Origin: DATFVJ01 sp963712955
GTDB taxonomy: Bacteria; Actinomycetota; Actinomycetes; Streptosporangiales; Streptosporangiaceae
DNA length: 64,000 bases
Assembly (NCBI GenBank): GCA_963712955.1
Contig: CAVQKF010000008.1
Coordinates: forward strand, 178,459-242,458
Reading direction: 5' to 3'
This document shows positions 59,996-64,000 of this stretch, in pieces (within the stretch, counting starts at the first letter, position 1; the number at the start of each line of letters is the position of its first letter). The position numbers were made by a program, and so were the translations under genes. A model generated the notes under the pieces. The model saw nothing but the letters and a program-made list of their open reading frames with translations, was not told the DNA's origin and did not search any database.

Positions 59996-60349
59996 TTCAC
60001 GTTTGGGTCTGAGATCGCGGCCCTGATCGAAAAGGTCACCGGGGAGAAGGTCTCGCACAACGCGATCTGGAAGCTGCGTAACGGCCAGGCCGCCAACCCC
60101 ACGATGCGCCTGGTCAGCGCGATGGCGGTGGTGTTCGGCGTGCCGCCGGGTTTCTTCTATGGCGAGCAGGTCGTCCCGGAGGACCAGGTCGAGGTGCTCG
60201 CACTGATCCGCGACAGCGGGATCACGACCGCGCACCTGCGCGCGTTCGCCGAACTGTCGCCCGAGGCGCGGCAGGCCATCGCAGATCTCATCGAGCACAC
60301 CGCCCGAACCGAGGCCGAGCGGCACGGTCGTGGTGGTCACGGGAGCTGA
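59996..60349 (+). pseudogene. XRE-family regulator, 5'-truncated
   Basis: The frame from TTCACGTTTGGG encodes EIAALIEKVTGEKVSHNAIW, KLRNGQAANPTMRLVSAMAV and VFGVPPGFFYGEQ, then a helical tail (LSPEARQAIADLIEHTAR). This is the HTH_3-type domain and sensor tail of a class of actinobacterial regulators (EspR-like). The N-terminal 40 or so residues and the start codon are missing; the break coincides with the TTCACGTTT motif next to cassette B. It probably once regulated the nuclease genes to its right. Confidence 0.75.
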
Positions 60350-60496
60350 GCCGCGATCGGGCATGTGGCTTGTTGAGGGATGACCCCGGGAGTGCCTACC
60401 GTGACGGCAGTGCGCGCCGCAGATGTCGCGCCGTGCAGGCGGGGAGTGGCCGTGTCTTATCCAGGAGATCCGTCCGGTCATGGGCCCGACGTTGGC

Positions 60497-61723
60497 ATGT
60501 CCGACTCGATCTTCTTGGTCGGTGACGACGGCTCTGTGACCGAGGCGCCCGGTGCCGCTTATAACGCGGAGGCAGAGCTGCAGAAGCTCTTGGCCGAGAA
60601 TGTTCATCTTTTGCCGGGTGCGCAGATCAACCGGGACAGCCCACGCCGCTGGTTATTGAGAAAGCGTGAGGCCGGCGTCCCGAACCGCGAGGGCGGTGGG
60701 GGGCTGGTGGTCCGTCGACCATCTCGTGGTTGATCAGGATGCGGTGCCGACGTTTGTCGAGGTGAAGCGGGCAAGCGATACGCGCTCGCGGCGTGAGATC
60801 GTCGCGCAGATGCTGGACTACGCCGCCAACGGCTCGGTGTTCTGGACGCCGGGGCAGTTACGTGGCTGGTTTGAAGGCGATGATCCGGACAGCGCCACGG
60901 AGCACCTGCTGTCATTTCTGGATCCCTCGGAGGATGAAACCGCGAGTGTGGCCGACGCTTTCTGGCAAGCCGTCGGAACCAATCTGAGGGAAGGGCGGAT
61001 CAGGCTGCTCTTCGTCGCCGATGAGATTCCCGCCAGCCTTCAGCGGCTGGTGGAGTTCCTCAACGAGCAGATGCCGCGAGTTGAGGTTCTGGCGCTGGAG
61101 ATCCGGCAGTACCGGGCCGTCGGCAGCAAGACGGGCGCTTTGGTCCCGCGGCTGGTTGGCCAGACCTCACGCGCTCAGGCTGCCAAGGAACGACCCGCGT
61201 CCATAACCCAGCGCCCGACAGCCCAACGCTCGGCGCGCTGGACAAGCGACGAGGTGCTGGAGTTTGTGGCGCAGGCAGGGGAAGAGGCGTCCGCGGTGGC
61301 TGGAGCGGTCCGCGATTGGGCGACAGCACACCGACACATCCGGATCGCCGGCGGCACCGGCCCGAGCTATCCATCGTTCACGATGTTCGCAGACTCGGGC
61401 CGGGGTGCATCGCGGTCTCCCGGAGTGCTGTCGCTGTACGGCTATGAGCATGGGGATAGGCCCATGCTTGAGATTCGGATCAAGCAGATGTGCAGGACGC
61501 CTCCGTACGATGGCAATGGGCTCGCGCGCGTTTGACGGCGGACCTGCACGCGCTCGGCATTCCCCGCCTCGATGACGAGGCTATCCTGATCGACAAGCGG
61601 CCCAATATTCCCCTGAGCCAGCTAACTAACGGACATGTCGAGCGCCTTCTCGACCTCGTCAATCGCTGGATAGAGGACGTGCGGGCGCACGTCACCGAAC
61701 CCGAGACCGCTGGCGAAACATAG
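60497..61723 (+). pseudogene. PD-(D/E)XK-like nuclease-domain protein, two frameshifts
   Basis: Probable start ATG 60497 (GTG 60455 is possible). First frame: DSIFLVGDDGSVTEAPGAAY and EAELQKLLAENVHLLPGAQI. An extra G in a G6 run near 60706 shifts the frame, which continues WWSVDHLVVDQDAVPTFVEV, KRASDTRSRREIVAQMLDYA and RLLFVADEIPASLQRLVEFL. A second shift near 61525 gives RLTADLHALGIPRLDDEAIL and PNIPLSQLTNGHVERLLDLV to TAG. E...D...E-V-K (VDHLVVD and FVEVKRA) is the PD-(D/E)XK nuclease signature. The joined protein of about 408 residues resembles conserved actinobacterial hypothetical proteins. Confidence 0.65.
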
Positions 61724-61927
61724 GACTCTCGGCGAGCTGCTGGGAAGATGGGGATGTCATCCTCCGACGGCAGGAGCTCGCGTGTCCGTCCGGAGTTCGT
61801 CCACCAGCGTCCGCACCCTGGATGGCCTGCATATGGCCGTACCTTCGTCACTCCCGATGGACGGCCCGAGCGTGGTGGAGGGCTATCGACTGCGCCAGGC
61901 CCGTGCCGGGCAGTACCAGGAATGAGA

Positions 61928-62584
61928 TCACGGGTCCAAGAGGGATGTCTGCTGAGCATCGGGCTGGCCGGAGGAGTTGCCGCTGAGCGGTATTCCAGCG
62001 ATGCGGCGAAGTTCGTCGATCGAAAGCGTTTCCCTGCTCTGGAGGGCACCAAGAAGGGCGGGTAGAAGCAGGGCGGTGCCGATGGTGTCCCACAATGCGC
62101 GGTGGGGCTGGCTGCCAGGGGCCAGTTCGGTCACGTGGCTGATGAGCTGGTGGCGTTCGAGGAGAGCGGTTAGCCCGTTGCGTTTTTCGCCAGTGTGCAC
62201 ATGGCGGGCGAGGCGGAGGGTGTCAATCAGGCCCGCTGGCTGGATGCTGGGGCAGCGCCGGTGCAGGAGCCGCCAGTCGATGCCGACGTTGTGGCCGACG
62301 ATGATCTGTGCGTCGAGCTGCGCTGCGAGTGCGGGCTCGACTTCAGCTAGGTCCGGTGCCTCGGCGAGGGTCCGGTTCGTCAGGCCAGGTGAGGTCCAGG
62401 GCCGGTGCGGAATGCGCCGTCCAGGGTTGATGAGGGTGGTATATGCGCTCGCGAGAAACGGTCGGCCCTCGATGAGCGGGACGGTGGCGATCTCCAGGAT
62501 CGCCTCGTCGGCGCGGTCCTGGGCGCCGGTGCCCTCCAGGTCCAGGGCGACCAGCGGCGCATCCATCCACGATGTCCCTGCCAC
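61928..62584 (-). CDS. DEDDh 3'-5' exonuclease (DnaQ-like)
   Basis: 218 residues from GTG 62584, or 212 from ATG 62566, which has AGGGA upstream. Exo I: LVALDLEGTGAQDRADEAI (D-E). Exo II: AQIIVGHNVGIDWRLLHRRC (Asp). Exo III: GSQPHRALWDTIGTALLLPA (His and Asp). These are the four catalytic acids plus His of the DEDDh family. The protein has no polymerase or other domain, so it is a stand-alone nuclease. Its start is only 33 bases from the radical SAM gene stop, so the two are probably one operon. Confidence 0.88.
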   Translation of the reverse strand: MAGTSWMDAPLVALDLEGTGAQDRADEAILEIATVPLIEGRPFLASAYTTLINPGRRIPHRPWTSPGLTNRTLAEAPDLAEVEPALAAQLDAQIIVGHNVGIDWRLLHRRCPSIQPAGLIDTLRLARHVHTGEKRNGLTALLERHQLISHVTELAPGSQPHRALWDTIGTALLLPALLGALQSRETLSIDELRRIAGIPLSGNSSGQPDAQQTSLLDP

Positions 62585-62617
62585 GGTCCGCCCGCCTCTC
62601 CGCTGCCGGCCCGCCTG

Positions 62618-63886
62618 TCAGTCGTCTTCATCAAACCGCGCCGCCACGGTGAACTGGCGGCGAACCGCTGCGAGTTGTTCCCGCTCGTCGTCGGAGGGCT
62701 GGTATCCGGTGAGGGATCGGCCGTGGGCGTGCATGAGATGGGGCTGGTCGAGTTCCCAGATCTGAAAGCGCAGGGTGTGCTGGATGGCGTAGCGGCGTTG
62801 CTCGCCGAGGCCGTGTGTCCAGATGTGCCCGCCGTCGATCAGGTACCCGCTGGCATAGCCGAGGTCGGCGAGCACGGTTTCGAACTCACCGGGAGTGGGC
62901 TGGCGGTGGACGGCCTCGCACAGATCCCGCTGAGCCTTTGGACAGATGCCGCACAGTTCGCGGACGCCCCAGTGCCCGTTGTAGTCCGCGACGCGGTGGG
63001 CGAACGAGACGCCGCAGCTGGTCTTGCGGAAGCGGGGTGGAGATTCCTGACTCGTGCCAGGCGGCGATGACCTTGGCGTCCAGTTCGGGGGGCAGTACCT
63101 TGCGCCGGTTGTACTGGTCACGATAGGGGACGTGGATGCCGAGACCGCCGAGGAAGGCGGCGTTCTGCTCCTTGTGGTAGTAGCCGGTGAATACGATCGC
63201 GTCTGCCTGATCGCCGACTTTCAGGACGTGGCCCATGGTCTCGGGCTGGTCGTTCCAGCCGGGCACGATCGGCCGCCAGTAGAGCACGACCTTGGTTCGT
63301 TTCTTGTGGGCGCAGGCGGTGGCGATCGAAGTGGTCGTGATGGTGCTCTTGGTGATCGGCTCGATCCGGGGGTCGGCGATGCCTGAGTACGTGAACAGCA
63401 GTGTGACGCGGACATGGCGGAGTCGCTCCAGTTGGGCCATGTCAGCGGTGGTGACTTTGAACCGGGTGATGACCAGGACGAGGTTGTCAAGGCCCCGATC
63501 ATCCAGCGCCTGCAGGATCTGGAACAGGTGCGGTTTCACGCCAGGCAGGAAAGGGTCGGTGGCCTTATTGAAAAGCTGGATCGGGGTGGTCGAAGGCCGG
63601 AACGATTCGTGACCGAGCAGCATCTCGATCGCCTCGTCGGTGGGACACAGCAGGTGAGGGGTCTTGTGCTCGAAGTCGCCCCAGAAGTGGCGGACGCAGT
63701 AACCGCAATCAAGCGGGCAGCCGATGATGTGGTTAGCGACAGGCCGCTCTTGCGGTAGCTGACGATCTGGGCCATGTATGGGTCCAGCGCCATCTTCTGG
63801 CTGGCGGACATGAGCTGGAGCCGACTCGGCCCGCTGCTGAACCCTGTCCGGCTGGACAGGTAGGCAGGTGTAGGGATGCTGGTCAT
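62618..63886 (-). pseudogene. radical SAM-family protein, two frameshifts
   Basis: ATG 63886 starts MTSIPTPAYLSSRTGFSSGP and reads DPYMAQIVSYRKSGLSL. After a one-base loss near 63755 the frame continues NHIIGCPLDCGYCVRHFWGD (CxxxCxxC iron-sulfur motif), LLGHESFRPSTTPIQLFNKA, LLFTYSGIADPRIEPITKST and VVLYWRPIVPGWNDQPETMG. A second shift near 63040 leads to RKTSCGVSFAHRVADYNGHW, GVRELCGICPKAQRDLCEA and a C-terminal tail ending in a TGA at 62618. CGICPKAQRDLC adds a second Cys cluster. Joined, it is about 420 residues. The reaction is unknown; it lies directly ahead of the DEDDh exonuclease. Confidence 0.7.
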
Positions 63887-64000
63887 GATCTGGCTCCGTT
63901 GGCTGGCAGGGGGCGGACAGGAGGTTGGTATGGCTGACGGCGCCGAACCAGATAAGGAAGTCCCGGCAGGCGGCGCCCGCGTCGTCAGAGGTGTGGACGA
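63887..64000 (-). other. upstream open frame cut by window edge
   Basis: The minus strand is open here in the frame that later encodes the radical SAM core, reading SDDAGAACRDFLIWFGAVSH. This looks protein-like and could be the end of an upstream gene overlapping the radical SAM start. Too short to name. Confidence 0.3.

Overview
The window is very GC-rich DNA from a high-GC Actinomycetota, probably a soil lineage near Streptosporangiales or Catenulisporales. The evidence is base composition, GTG starts, a dnaG-sigma-70 pair in actinobacterial style, F420-type PPOX and DUF2252/DUF1269/FUSC/TMEM175 stress-type genes, and IS families typical of that phylum. No species-level call is possible from sequence alone.

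Layout. 1-10.4 kb is an insertion-sequence graveyard (IS1182, IS66, a DruA-like DUF4338 gene, IS3, IS1634, IS481, ISAzo13 pieces) with a few small membrane proteins and one intact Phd/PIN toxin-antitoxin pair. 10.9-27 kb is a stress/redox block: a MalT-like LuxR regulator, two DUF1269 genes (one broken), a lipoprotein, a FUSC transporter, a K+ channel, DUF2252, glucose-6-phosphate dehydrogenase and a CoA-disulfide-reductase/rhodanese fusion. Four genes or gene pairs here share one long promoter module, which suggests a regulon. 27-31 kb holds copy A of a divergent cassette (DUF6788, then tyrosine recombinase plus DDE transposase). 31-36.4 kb has a broken lipoprotein, a carboxymuconolactone-decarboxylase-like protein, a TMEM175 channel and a membrane-anchored endonuclease/exonuclease/phosphatase. 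37.9-41.9 kb is a head-to-tail pair of non-identical IS110 elements. 42-46.1 kb has a TetR/SRPBCC divergent pair, an orphan antitoxin, a DUF5372-HTH coupled pair, a PPOX protein and gene debris.

46.2-55.8 kb is the most chromosomal-looking part: a HAD hydrolase, two tandem paralogous polytopic membrane proteins, dnaG, a principal-type sigma factor and a hypothetical protein. After a tRNA-Asn (56.8 kb) comes copy B of the recombinase/DDE/DUF6788 cassette, bounded by short inverted repeats and abutting a 5'-truncated XRE regulator. The window ends with a nuclease-rich island: a PD-(D/E)XK-like protein, a DEDDh exonuclease and a radical SAM protein, the first and last frameshifted.

Single-base frameshifts are common in accessory genes, but dnaG, sigma, zwf, FUSC and DUF2252 are intact. 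They could be real decay or assembly indels. The strongest candidates for something undescribed are the two-copy recombinase-DDE-DUF6788 cassette, the shared promoter module, and the nuclease/radical-SAM island beside the tRNA.
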